From Hyphomicrobiales bacterium (GTDB taxonomy: Bacteria > Pseudomonadota > Alphaproteobacteria > Rhizobiales > Rhizobiaceae), in assembly GCA_900469445.1 (NCBI GenBank), contig UBXM01000031.1, positions 1-64,000 on the forward strand: a stretch of 64,000 bases of DNA, read 5' to 3'. The notes under the pieces are model-generated. The model was not told where the DNA came from and did no database searches. It worked only from the letters and a program-made list of their open reading frames with translations. A program made the position numbers and the translations under genes. This document shows positions 41,730 to 49,315 of the stretch, piece by piece. The stretch's first letter is position 1. Each line of letters starts with the position of its first letter.

Positions 41730-42944
41730 CTAAGCTGCGAGCAGTTCGTCGGCAGGCCCGAAGAATTCGAAATGGATTCGTTCGGGTTCGACGCCGGCCA
41801 TCCACAGGCCCGTGACCAGCGACTTCAGGAACGGCTTCGGACCGCACAGATAGAAATCACCCGTTGTGAAAGGCGTATTGAGCTTCAGCCAATCGACGCT
41901 GATAAAGCCGTCATAGTCGTGCGTCAGCCCCGCCGCATCTGTCACAGCGGGTTCGCTATAGAACGTCGCGACTGAGATACGGCCATGATCCTTGGCGATC
42001 GACCTGACATGGCGGTCCATTGCATGGGTGGAGCTGTTGAGCGCCGCATGAACGTAATGTGCCTGGACATCAGGATAGTCCGCGCCGATGGCTTCCACCA
42101 TACTGACCATTGGGGTGAGCCCAACGCCTGCAGAAAGGAGAATAACCGGACGGACAGGTTCTTCCGGCAGGAAGAAGTCTCCCGCCGGGGGCGTCGCCTC
42201 GACAGCATCGCCAACTTGGGCGACGTCATGCAAGAAACGCGAGCCCCCCGCGCCGCCGGCCTCCCGCTTGACCGAAATCCGGTAGTGGTCGTCGTTGGGC
42301 GAGCACGAGATCGAATAGTTACGTTTGACTTGCGATCCATCGGGCATGGTGAAGCGAAATGTCAGGTATTGGCCGGGCTTTTGCCTGACCACGTGCCCGC
42401 CATCTGCGGGCTTCAGAATGAACGTCGTGATAACGCTACTTTCCGGGCGTTTTTCCGCGATCACGAACGGTCGCCAGCCGTTCCACCCTCCTACCTGCGC
42501 CTCCAGGTTCTTGCGAATGTCTGCTTCACGCTCCTTCAGCAAGTCTGCCAGAAACCAGTATGCCTCACCCCAGGCATGGATAAGCTCCGGCGTGGCAGCA
42601 TCACCGAGCACATCTTCGATCGCTGCAAGCAGTGCTGTAGCGACAAAGGGATAGTGCTCAGGCAGGATGTGATAGCCGATATGCTTGTGAGCGATACGCT
42701 CAACGACCGGAACTACCGGAGCGAGATTGTCGATGTTTTGAGCGTAAGCAAGGATCGCAGCCGCCAAAGCATGGACCTGTGATCCCCCTTCTCCTTGGTT
42801 CGAGTGGTTGAATAGCGCCTTGATGTGGGCATCCTGGAACAGGCGCGCGTACATCGCCTTGGTGATCGCAGTTCCGTGAACGGCGAGTGCCGGCGCACTT
42901 GCCTTGACGAGAAGGATCGTGGTTTCACTCAGAGGCGTAGGCAT
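41730..42944 (-). CDS. hmp: Flavohaemoglobin, nitric oxide dioxygenase
   Basis: 404 residues from the ATG at 42944 (AAGGAA upstream). Globin domain 1-140 has TKAMYARLFQ (distal Tyr) and RIAHKHIGYHI with the proximal His. The FAD domain has RNYSISCSPN and YRISVKRE; the NAD domain has LSAGVGLTPMVSM and YLCGPKPFL. All three parts are complete, so it should convert NO to nitrate. The start overlaps the upstream truncated-globin gene by 20 bases. NsrR-like boxes lie at the head of the operon, so it is expected to be induced by NO. Confidence 0.96.
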   Translation of the reverse strand: MPTPLSETTILLVKASAPALAVHGTAITKAMYARLFQDAHIKALFNHSNQGEGGSQVHALAAAILAYAQNIDNLAPVVPVVERIAHKHIGYHILPEHYPFVATALLAAIEDVLGDAATPELIHAWGEAYWFLADLLKEREADIRKNLEAQVGGWNGWRPFVIAEKRPESSVITTFILKPADGGHVVRQKPGQYLTFRFTMPDGSQVKRNYSISCSPNDDHYRISVKREAGGAGGSRFLHDVAQVGDAVEATPPAGDFFLPEEPVRPVILLSAGVGLTPMVSMVEAIGADYPDVQAHYVHAALNSSTHAMDRHVRSIAKDHGRISVATFYSEPAVTDAAGLTHDYDGFISVDWLKLNTPFTTGDFYLCGPKPFLKSLVTGLWMAGVEPERIHFEFFGPADELLAA

Positions 42945-43644
42945 GGCAATTTCCTTGCTGGTTCGTGGTGATAGTCGGACGGGGATCGCGGGCGAAGAAT
43001 TCGAGCTGGAAACGCACAGGACCAAGAAGCTCGAGGTGATGCGTTTGATGCGGTTCGACGAAACCGGGACGGTTTTGATGGAGAATTGACCGTGATGCGG
43101 CACCCTCGGAATTGAGGGCGATTTCACCTTCGACGACCCTTATGATTGCCCAGGTGCCCTCTTTGGTTTCGTGCCGGCTAAGCAGCGTCGGAGGTACCGT
43201 GTCCTGATCGAAGATCGTGGTTCTGCGGTACGGTTGCTCAGGCACGTTATCTGAAGGCCAGCGCGCGGCCACAACTGCTTCAGGACCGTGCATTGCCCTA
43301 TTTAAACGATCCGCGATGCGGGCAGCTTTCGTCTGCATCTCACGCGCCACATCCACTGGGACCATGTCGTTTGTGGTTTCCTCCCACAACTCAAGCCAGC
43401 GTGCGAACATGTGCGGCTGGATTTGGTGAGCATGGATCACGTGCATGGCAACAGGGTTACCCTTGTAACGTCCACTGGTGAGCATCAGCGACGACCAGAA
43501 GTCCTCGAGCCGCTGCAGGTGCTCAGTCCAATCCTCCACAATGGCGTTGAAGACCGGTCCAAGGTCGGGATCATGTCTCACTCGCGCGTAAAAGCGGGAC
43601 AGCACCGGCATGATGTCCTCTTGGCTGAAACGGTCTGCATCCAT
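42925..43644 (-). CDS. Group III truncated haemoglobin fused to a DUF1971 (YeaR-like) domain
   Basis: 239 residues. Residues 1-130 are a group III truncated globin: SQEDIMPVLSRFYARVRHDP, WTEHLQRLEDFWSSLMLTSG, GNPVAMHVIHAHQIQPHMFA with the proximal His, and WLELWEETT. Residues about 140-230 match DUF1971, a cupin-like domain also seen in YeaR/TehB-type proteins: YRRTTIFDQDTVPPTLLSRH, WAIIRVVEGE, VEPHQTHHLELLGPVRFQLE. The fusion joins two domains that elsewhere are separate nitrite/NO-responsive proteins. First gene of the NO operon, preceded by two NsrR-like boxes. Confidence 0.9.
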   Translation of the reverse strand: MDADRFSQEDIMPVLSRFYARVRHDPDLGPVFNAIVEDWTEHLQRLEDFWSSLMLTSGRYKGNPVAMHVIHAHQIQPHMFARWLELWEETTNDMVPVDVAREMQTKAARIADRLNRAMHGPEAVVAARWPSDNVPEQPYRRTTIFDQDTVPPTLLSRHETKEGTWAIIRVVEGEIALNSEGAASRSILHQNRPGFVEPHQTHHLELLGPVRFQLEFFARDPRPTITTNQQGNCHAYASE

Positions 43645-43655
43645 GGCTCACCTAA

Positions 43656-43678
43656 AACATGCATTTGAATTGCATCTA
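43656..43678. promoter_or_regulatory. NsrR-like box 1
   Basis: Twelve bases before the truncated-globin start: AACATGCATTT, one base, AATTGCATCTA-type dyad, matching the known NsrR pattern AAGATGC-N11-GCATCTT at most positions. Occupied NsrR would block the operon until NO damages its cluster. Confidence 0.7.
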
Positions 43679-43692
43679 TTACTGCGTCCAAA

Positions 43693-43715
43693 AACATGCT
43701 ATGTAAATGCATGTT
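43693..43715. promoter_or_regulatory. NsrR-like box 2
   Basis: AACATGC, nine bases, GCATGTT, a clean dyad 34 bases before the nsrR start and 37 bases from box 1. It probably serves nsrR autoregulation and the divergent operon. Confidence 0.7.
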
Positions 43716-43748
43716 ATTGACGGATGCTATTTTGTCGCAGGGACGCTC

Positions 43749-44216
43749 ATGAAACTCTCGCTCTACAGCGACTATGCGATGCGTGTGATGATTCACCTCG
43801 CCGCGAAGGACGAAGAACTGACCTCCATCAGAGAGGTTGCCGCGATTTATGGCATCTCGCAGAACCATTTAATGAAAGTGGTGCAGGACCTAGCTGGCTC
43901 AGGCTTCATCAACGCGGTGCGGGGTCGCAACGGTGGCATTGAGCTCGCACGTCCGGCAAGCGAAATCAATCTTGGCGCTTTGCTGCGACATACCGAAAAG
44001 CTGACAGATCTTTTTGTCTGCGATGGCTGCATTATCGCGCCGGCCTGCGGCCTCCCCGTAGTTCTGAGAGAGGCGACAGCCGCGTTCGTGGGCGTATTTG
44101 ATCGCTATACGCTGGAGGATGTGGCGAAGAAAAAATCAGACCTTGCCGCACTTCTTCGTATTGTCTCAGCCGAGCAACAAGTTGCGCCTGTCCGTTTGAG
44201 TGGCTTGAGCGGATAA
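43749..44216 (+). CDS. nsrR: NsrR, Rrf2-family nitric-oxide sensor
   Basis: 155 residues. Rrf2 winged helix: LYSDYAMRVMIHLAAKDEEL, REVAAIYGISQNHLMKVVQD, AVRGRNGGIELARP. The cluster-binding cysteines are Cys91, Cys94 and Cys100 in FVCDGCIIAPACGLP, close to the spacing of known NsrR proteins. It holds a 4Fe-4S cluster that NO destroys, releasing repression. Divergent from the truncated globin/hmp operon across two boxes. Confidence 0.95.
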   Translation: MKLSLYSDYAMRVMIHLAAKDEELTSIREVAAIYGISQNHLMKVVQDLAGSGFINAVRGRNGGIELARPASEINLGALLRHTEKLTDLFVCDGCIIAPACGLPVVLREATAAFVGVFDRYTLEDVAKKKSDLAALLRIVSAEQQVAPVRLSGLSG

Positions 44217-44274
44217 GTGACGTTCAAGCGCGGGGGTACACCCGCTGCTAAAGGCAGCCACGTTTATGGCCACG

Positions 44275-44310
44275 AAGGTCTTGAAGCAATTCGAACTATC
44301 GACCCCATCG
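44275..44310 (+). repeat. Dispersed T-arm-like repeat, copy H
   Basis: AAGGTCTTGAAGCAATTCG then AACTATCGACCCCATCG, 59 bases after the nsrR stop codon. Confidence 0.45.
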
Positions 44311-44864
44311 AAAAGAAACGTAACTTCATATAATGTCTAGATTTTCTTGATCGCTCTTCTCGTCCGACCCGAATTTCACATCACAGGAGATTCACATTAT
44401 TCAGGTGCATTAGTGAAGCGCAGACCCCGGTTGGATACCCGGGATAGGAGCGAGGGCACGCTAGTAGGCGGATCGCCCGCGCAGCAATGTCGTTCGCGAC
44501 GGAAAGATCAAATTCCGCCAAATCAACCGCCGTTGACACGCTGTCGTCAGTATTGACGTACCAACAGAATGCATTGTCCTTCCGAGATACTATTCGCCCT
44601 CTACTCCTGCCCGACCAGCACTTCGCTGCAGGGTGAGCGCGAGGTTTTGAAAAACGGCGCAGCGTTGTTCGGGATCAACCTTGAAAGTTTGCTAAGGCCA
44701 TCTTTGGCTTTTTTCGAGTGACCTGCTGCTTTCGAGAATTATGCCGGGCTAAGTGTGCTTCCCATCTTGTTTGATCGCTTTCGTCATTCAGCATTTGGTG
44801 CACCGGGACCCTTGCACTTCATTGACGGTGCTATAGGTCCTACGCGCAACGAGGAGCCAGTAAT
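44311..44864. other. Intergenic stretch upstream of the PAS-LuxR gene
   Basis: About 550 bases. Only short frames without family features; the last 150 bases probably hold the promoter of the PAS-LuxR gene, with GAGGAG as its ribosome site. Confidence 0.4.
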
Positions 44865-46340
44865 TTGCCCAAACCGGACAGTCGCCATCAGGTCCATCAG
44901 ATCGTCACGGGCCTGAAAGAGGGTGTAATTCTTGCCGACCTCAACAAGTCCCTGATTTGGGCCAATGACGCTGCGCTCAAGGCGCATGGCGTGAAGAAGG
45001 TGAAAGACCTTGGAGCTGACCTTGACGAATATCGCAAACGATTTTCGTTGAGATACCGCAACAACCGTAGCGTGGTAGGTGGTGAGCATCCTGTAGATCG
45101 CACGCTCGCGGACAGCGCTGCAGTGGATGTCACCCTAGAGGTTCGCTCGTCCGAAAACGAGGAGCAATGCTGGATCCATGCTACACGCTGCTTCCCGATC
45201 GACGACGCGGATGGCAAGCCTGAATACATCGCCTGGGTCATTCAGGATGAAACGGGCCGCTACGAGGCTGAAGATCGCTTCGAGGCCGCCTTCAATGCCA
45301 ACCCGGCCCCTGCCATCATATGCCGCTTGCCGGACCTGCGATATGTGCGAGTAAACCCTGGCTTCCTGGAGATGACCGGCTATGCGCGTAGCGACCTTAT
45401 GGGCCGGACGACCTACGAGGTCGATGTCATGGCGTTTGCCGAGAAACGTGAGCAGGCGCTGGAGCGACTGACGAGCGGGCGAACTATCCCGCAGATGGAG
45501 GCGATGATCCCCCTGCCAGATGGTCAGGCCAAATCGGTCATCGTTGCAGGCGAGCCGATCGTAGTCGCCGGCGAGGCGTGCATGCTGTTCACGTTTACCG
45601 ACCTCGATCCCCTCAAAAAAGCCCAGACCGTCCTGAAACAAAGCGAAGAGCGTTTTTCAAAAGCCTTTGGATTGTCTCCTGTGCCGACGTTAATCGTCAA
45701 AGTCGACGGCTTCGAGGTGATCGAAGCTAATGCTGCCTTTTTCAAGCTTGCGGGCGCGGCCGAGGAACACGTGGTCGGCCGCAACCAGGCAGAGCTCGAT
45801 CTGTGGCTGGACAAGGATGTGCAGAAGGTCGTGGAACAGGCGCTCCGGAAGAATGGCAAGCTCCGTAATATCGATTTCCGCCTGAAATCCAAGGACGGCG
45901 CGCTCGTCGATTGCCTGCTGTCAACGGAAGAAATTGCCATAGACGATATCCCTTGCATCATGATGGTCATCCAGGACATCACTGATCGCAAGCGCTCCGA
46001 AGACGAGTTGATGACGGCAATCGAAGCGGTGATGACAGACACGTCCTGGTTCAGTCGCGGCGTTGTCGAGAAGCTCGCAGCTCTAAGGCAGACCTCCAAT
46101 CTCTCGGCCATTATTGCCGATGCCCGCCTTGCCGATCTCACCGAACGCGAACTCGACGTTCTGACCTTGATATGCCAGGGAATGAATGACGCGAAGATGA
46201 GCGAGAAGCTGAAACTGTCGCACAACACTGTCCGCAACCACGTCTCATCGATCTATCGCAAGATTGGGGTCAACCGCCGTGGCGCGGCGATCCTCTGGGC
46301 CAAAGAGCGCGGGATTGGGAATGGCCATGGGCCGAAATAG
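44865..46340 (+). CDS. Multi-PAS sensor with LuxR-type DNA-binding domain
   Basis: 491 residues from a TTG at 44865 preceded by GAGGAG. Three PAS domains in a row: residues about 12-130 (GLKEGVILADLNKSLIWAND), 140-250 (AAFNANPAPAIICRLPDLRY) and 258-375 (KAFGLSPVPTLIVKVDGFEV, closing with MVIQDITDRKRSEDEL). The C-terminus (about 425-485) is a LuxR/FixJ helix-turn-helix: LTERELDVLTLICQGMNDAK, LSHNTVRNHVSSIYRKIGV. There is no receiver or kinase domain, so it is a one-component regulator binding a small ligand or cofactor. A 10+10 dyad lies 20 bases after its end, upstream of the bacteriophytochrome operon, a possible target. Confidence 0.88.
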   Translation: MPKPDSRHQVHQIVTGLKEGVILADLNKSLIWANDAALKAHGVKKVKDLGADLDEYRKRFSLRYRNNRSVVGGEHPVDRTLADSAAVDVTLEVRSSENEEQCWIHATRCFPIDDADGKPEYIAWVIQDETGRYEAEDRFEAAFNANPAPAIICRLPDLRYVRVNPGFLEMTGYARSDLMGRTTYEVDVMAFAEKREQALERLTSGRTIPQMEAMIPLPDGQAKSVIVAGEPIVVAGEACMLFTFTDLDPLKKAQTVLKQSEERFSKAFGLSPVPTLIVKVDGFEVIEANAAFFKLAGAAEEHVVGRNQAELDLWLDKDVQKVVEQALRKNGKLRNIDFRLKSKDGALVDCLLSTEEIAIDDIPCIMMVIQDITDRKRSEDELMTAIEAVMTDTSWFSRGVVEKLAALRQTSNLSAIIADARLADLTERELDVLTLICQGMNDAKMSEKLKLSHNTVRNHVSSIYRKIGVNRRGAAILWAKERGIGNGHGPK

Positions 46341-46360
46341 CCGCAATAACATAAACCAGT

Positions 46361-46391
46361 ACGAAAATACTATATAATCTGGTATTTTCGT
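46361..46391. promoter_or_regulatory. Perfect dyad with an embedded TATAAT, candidate regulator site
   Basis: ACGAAAATAC (46361-46370) and GTATTTTCGT (46382-46391) are perfect complements separated by 11 bases that contain TATAAT. The half-site centres are 21 bases apart. Too AT-rich for a normal terminator, and no T-run follows. Better read as an operator overlapping a -10 element. Confidence 0.5.
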
Positions 46392-46609
46392 CTCTTGCCC
46401 CTCGAAACCAACCCACCTAAGTGAGTGGTAAATTCGGCCTATGAGCTGAATACAGGCATTGTTCGATACAAGCGAGTTACAAGGGTTCAGATTTCGATTA
46501 TCCGGCCATCAGATGGCCGCGGATCTCGGCATTTCGGGGCCATTCGGTAAGCCAATATGAAAAACGACCCTCGATTAGATGGGATTGAGCCCTTCGGATA
46601 CACGTAACG

Positions 46610-48832
46610 ATGACAGACACACCTATTTCTGCCGAAGGTAGCACGGCTGCCGCGCTACGAACCTGTGAAAGCGAGCCGATCCACGTTCCCGGTTATATCC
46701 AGCCCCATGGGATTTTGATTGCGGTGGAAATCTCAACCGGTACGATCCGTTATGCCAGCGCCAATGCACGCTCACTCCTCACCCAAGAGCCACAAAAATG
46801 CATAGGCGAACGCTTCCAGGAGACCGCCGTCGTGCAGGCCCTGCAAGCGCTCGATTTCAATCACGCGTCTAAGGCGGATAAGACCCAGAGCCTCCAGTCG
46901 ATCAGCATCGCAGGGATGCGCTACAATGCTATCGCGCACTCGGTAGGCGACCTTCGTGTTCTCGAATTCGAAAGCGCCCCTGCCGGTCAGTCAGATACGC
47001 TCGATAGCCTCTATCCCCAACTGCGATCATTCATCGACAGCCTGCCTGCGTTTTCGACCACCAGCGAACTTAGCAACCACGTCGCTGTCCAAGTCCGCGA
47101 AATCACCGGTTTTGATAGGGTGCTCGTCTATCAATTCGACAACGACTGGAATGGTACGGTTGTCGCCGAGGATCGCAACGACACGCTACCGTCCTACCTG
47201 GACCTTAGATTTCCGGCCTCCGACATCCCGGCACAGGCGCGCGCACTTTATAAATCGAACCGTCAAAGGCTGATCGTCGATGCGGATTACGTGCCCATTC
47301 GCATCTTGGGCAAGGATGGCGACGAACCGCTTGACCTCAGTCACTCGGTGCTGCGAAGCGTCTCCCCGGTTCATCTCGAATATATGCGTAACATGGGCAC
47401 CGCTTCGTCCATGTCGATCTCTGTTCTTGTCGACGGCCAGCTTTGGGGCCTGATCTCATGCCATAGCGCCGAACCACGCCGTGTGCCTTTCCACGTCCGC
47501 ACCGCCTGCGATTTCCTCGCACAGATGTACTCTTTGCAACTGATGACGCGGGAGCGGAGTGCGGAGGCAAGCGAGCGCGTCGATCGGCAAGCAATACAGT
47601 CCGAGCTTCTCGCCTTCATGGCGGCCGAAACCAAATACATGCAAGGGATGCTAAACCATCCTGGACATCTGCTTCGCTTCGTCGACGCTGACGGCGTAGC
47701 AGTCGTGTTCGAAGAGAAGGTAAGCCTGATTGGAACAACTCCGACCGAAGCGGAGGTCTGGAAGATTGCCGAGTGGCTGGAGAAGTCCCAGTCCCACGAC
47801 GAAGTGTTTGCGAGCTCCTCCCTGCAAAGGGAGATCGGCGATGATGCGCCGATCGGGTCGGCCGTAGCGGGCCTGCTATCAATTTCGATATCGCAACTCC
47901 ATCCAAGCTTCGTGATGTGGTTCCGCAAAGAGGTTGTTCAGACCGTCAAATGGGGCGGCCAACCACAAAAGACCGAGATGGCGGGCCAACTGCATCCGCG
48001 CCAGTCTTTCGACATCTGGAAGGAGACCGTTCGGGGCACGTCGCTCCCGTGGTCACGCATTCAACAGACTGTCGCCGGGAGTTTTCGCAACGCCATTATC
48101 GGAATTGTCATGCGTAAGGCCGAAGAATTGGCCGTCCTGACCAACGATCTGCGGCAGAGCAACAAGGAATTGGAAGCCTTCTCCTATTCGGTGTCCCACG
48201 ACCTCAGGGCGCCCTTCCGCCACATTGTCGGATATGCCGAGTTGCTCAAGGAAGAAGATACGGTTTCATCCCACCCTCGCAGCCTGCGTTTCATCGATAC
48301 GATCATCGAGTCTGCCTTCTCTGCCGGGAAGCTCGTCGACGACCTCTTGAGCTTTTCGCAGATGAGCCGGGCGACGGTGTCATCGGTCAAGGTCAACATG
48401 GACCGGCTGGTCGCAGATGTCCTGCGCGTGCTTGCCCCCGATGCCCGGATCGAGTGGCAGATCGAGCAGTTGGCACCCGCGTGGGGTGATCCGAACATGC
48501 TGCGCCAGGTCCTGCAAAACCTCATCGAAAACGCGATCAAATACAGCCGCAAAAGCGCATCGCCGAAAATCAGGATCTGGAGCGAGATCGTCGGCCAGGA
48601 GATCATTTATTCGGTCCGCGACAACGGCGTCGGGTTCGACATGGCCTATGTCGACAAACTTTTTGGTGTGTTCCAACGCCTCCACCGGATGGAAGACTAC
48701 GAAGGGACCGGGATCGGTCTTGCCAATGTCAGACGCATTGTCGAGCGCCATCGTGGCCGAGCCTGGGCCGAAGGCCAGCTCGACCAGGGCGCAACCTTTC
48801 ATTTTGCACTGCCTCGAACAGCAAAGGAGTGA
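46610..48832 (+). CDS. bphP: Bacteriophytochrome histidine kinase (Agp1-type)
   Basis: 740 residues in the order PAS (about 20-120), GAF (140-310), PHY (330-500), HisKA (515-585), HATPase (625-740). Cys19 in RTCESEPIHVPGYIQPHG is at the biliverdin attachment position of bacteriophytochromes. GAF has LRFPASDIPAQARALY and the chromophore His in SPVHLEYMRNMG. The kinase H-box is YSVSHDLRAPFRHIVGYAEL, with N-box LIENAIKYS and DNGVGFD/GTGIGLAN. It should sense red/far-red light and phosphorylate the next gene product. No haem oxygenase gene (bphO) is nearby, so biliverdin must come from elsewhere. Confidence 0.95.
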   Translation: MTDTPISAEGSTAAALRTCESEPIHVPGYIQPHGILIAVEISTGTIRYASANARSLLTQEPQKCIGERFQETAVVQALQALDFNHASKADKTQSLQSISIAGMRYNAIAHSVGDLRVLEFESAPAGQSDTLDSLYPQLRSFIDSLPAFSTTSELSNHVAVQVREITGFDRVLVYQFDNDWNGTVVAEDRNDTLPSYLDLRFPASDIPAQARALYKSNRQRLIVDADYVPIRILGKDGDEPLDLSHSVLRSVSPVHLEYMRNMGTASSMSISVLVDGQLWGLISCHSAEPRRVPFHVRTACDFLAQMYSLQLMTRERSAEASERVDRQAIQSELLAFMAAETKYMQGMLNHPGHLLRFVDADGVAVVFEEKVSLIGTTPTEAEVWKIAEWLEKSQSHDEVFASSSLQREIGDDAPIGSAVAGLLSISISQLHPSFVMWFRKEVVQTVKWGGQPQKTEMAGQLHPRQSFDIWKETVRGTSLPWSRIQQTVAGSFRNAIIGIVMRKAEELAVLTNDLRQSNKELEAFSYSVSHDLRAPFRHIVGYAELLKEEDTVSSHPRSLRFIDTIIESAFSAGKLVDDLLSFSQMSRATVSSVKVNMDRLVADVLRVLAPDARIEWQIEQLAPAWGDPNMLRQVLQNLIENAIKYSRKSASPKIRIWSEIVGQEIIYSVRDNGVGFDMAYVDKLFGVFQRLHRMEDYEGTGIGLANVRRIVERHRGRAWAEGQLDQGATFHFALPRTAKE

Positions 48833-48835
48833 GCC

Positions 48836-49315
48836 ATGTCGCAACTGAAACCAATACTTTTGGTCGAAGATAATCCCAAAGACCTCGAGCTCACTTTGAC
48901 GGCGCTCGAGAAAACCAACCTTGCCAACGAGGTGGTGACTGCGCGCGATGGCGCCGAGGCGCTTGACTGGCTGTTTTGCGAGGGCCCTCACAAGGAGCGC
49001 GATACAGGCGACCCGGCCGTTGTCCTGCTCGACCTTAAACTTCCCAAGATCGACGGCCTGCAGGTTCTCGAACGCATCAAGAAGGATGAGGACCTCCGCC
49101 ATGTGCCGGTGGTGATGTTGACCGCGTCTCGTGAAGAGTCGGACTTGATCAAGAGCTATTCACTTGGCGTCAATTCGTTTGTCGTCAAGCCGGTAGCATT
49201 CAAGGAATTCTTTAAGGCCATCCAGGATCTGGGAATGTTCTGGGCGATCCTCAACGAGCCCTATCCCCATCGCCAGCGTCCCAGCGAAACGCCCATGAAA
49301 GTCACCGAAGCTTGA
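48836..49315 (+). CDS. Single-domain response regulator (Rcp1-like)
   Basis: 159 residues, one receiver domain: ILLVEDNPKDLELTLTALEK, phospho-acceptor Asp66 in VVLLDLKLPKIDG, then VVMLTASREESDL and FVVKPVAFKEF with the conserved Lys. This is the type that pairs with phytochrome kinases. It starts three bases after the bphP stop, and its stop overlaps the next TTG start. No output domain, so the signal passes on by phosphotransfer or protein contact. Confidence 0.94.
   Translation: MSQLKPILLVEDNPKDLELTLTALEKTNLANEVVTARDGAEALDWLFCEGPHKERDTGDPAVVLLDLKLPKIDGLQVLERIKKDEDLRHVPVVMLTASREESDLIKSYSLGVNSFVVKPVAFKEFFKAIQDLGMFWAILNEPYPHRQRPSETPMKVTEA

Noticed and set aside
46361..46391. The AT-rich dyad as an intrinsic terminator
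   Set aside because: The stem has little GC and no T-run follows, so operator function is more likely.
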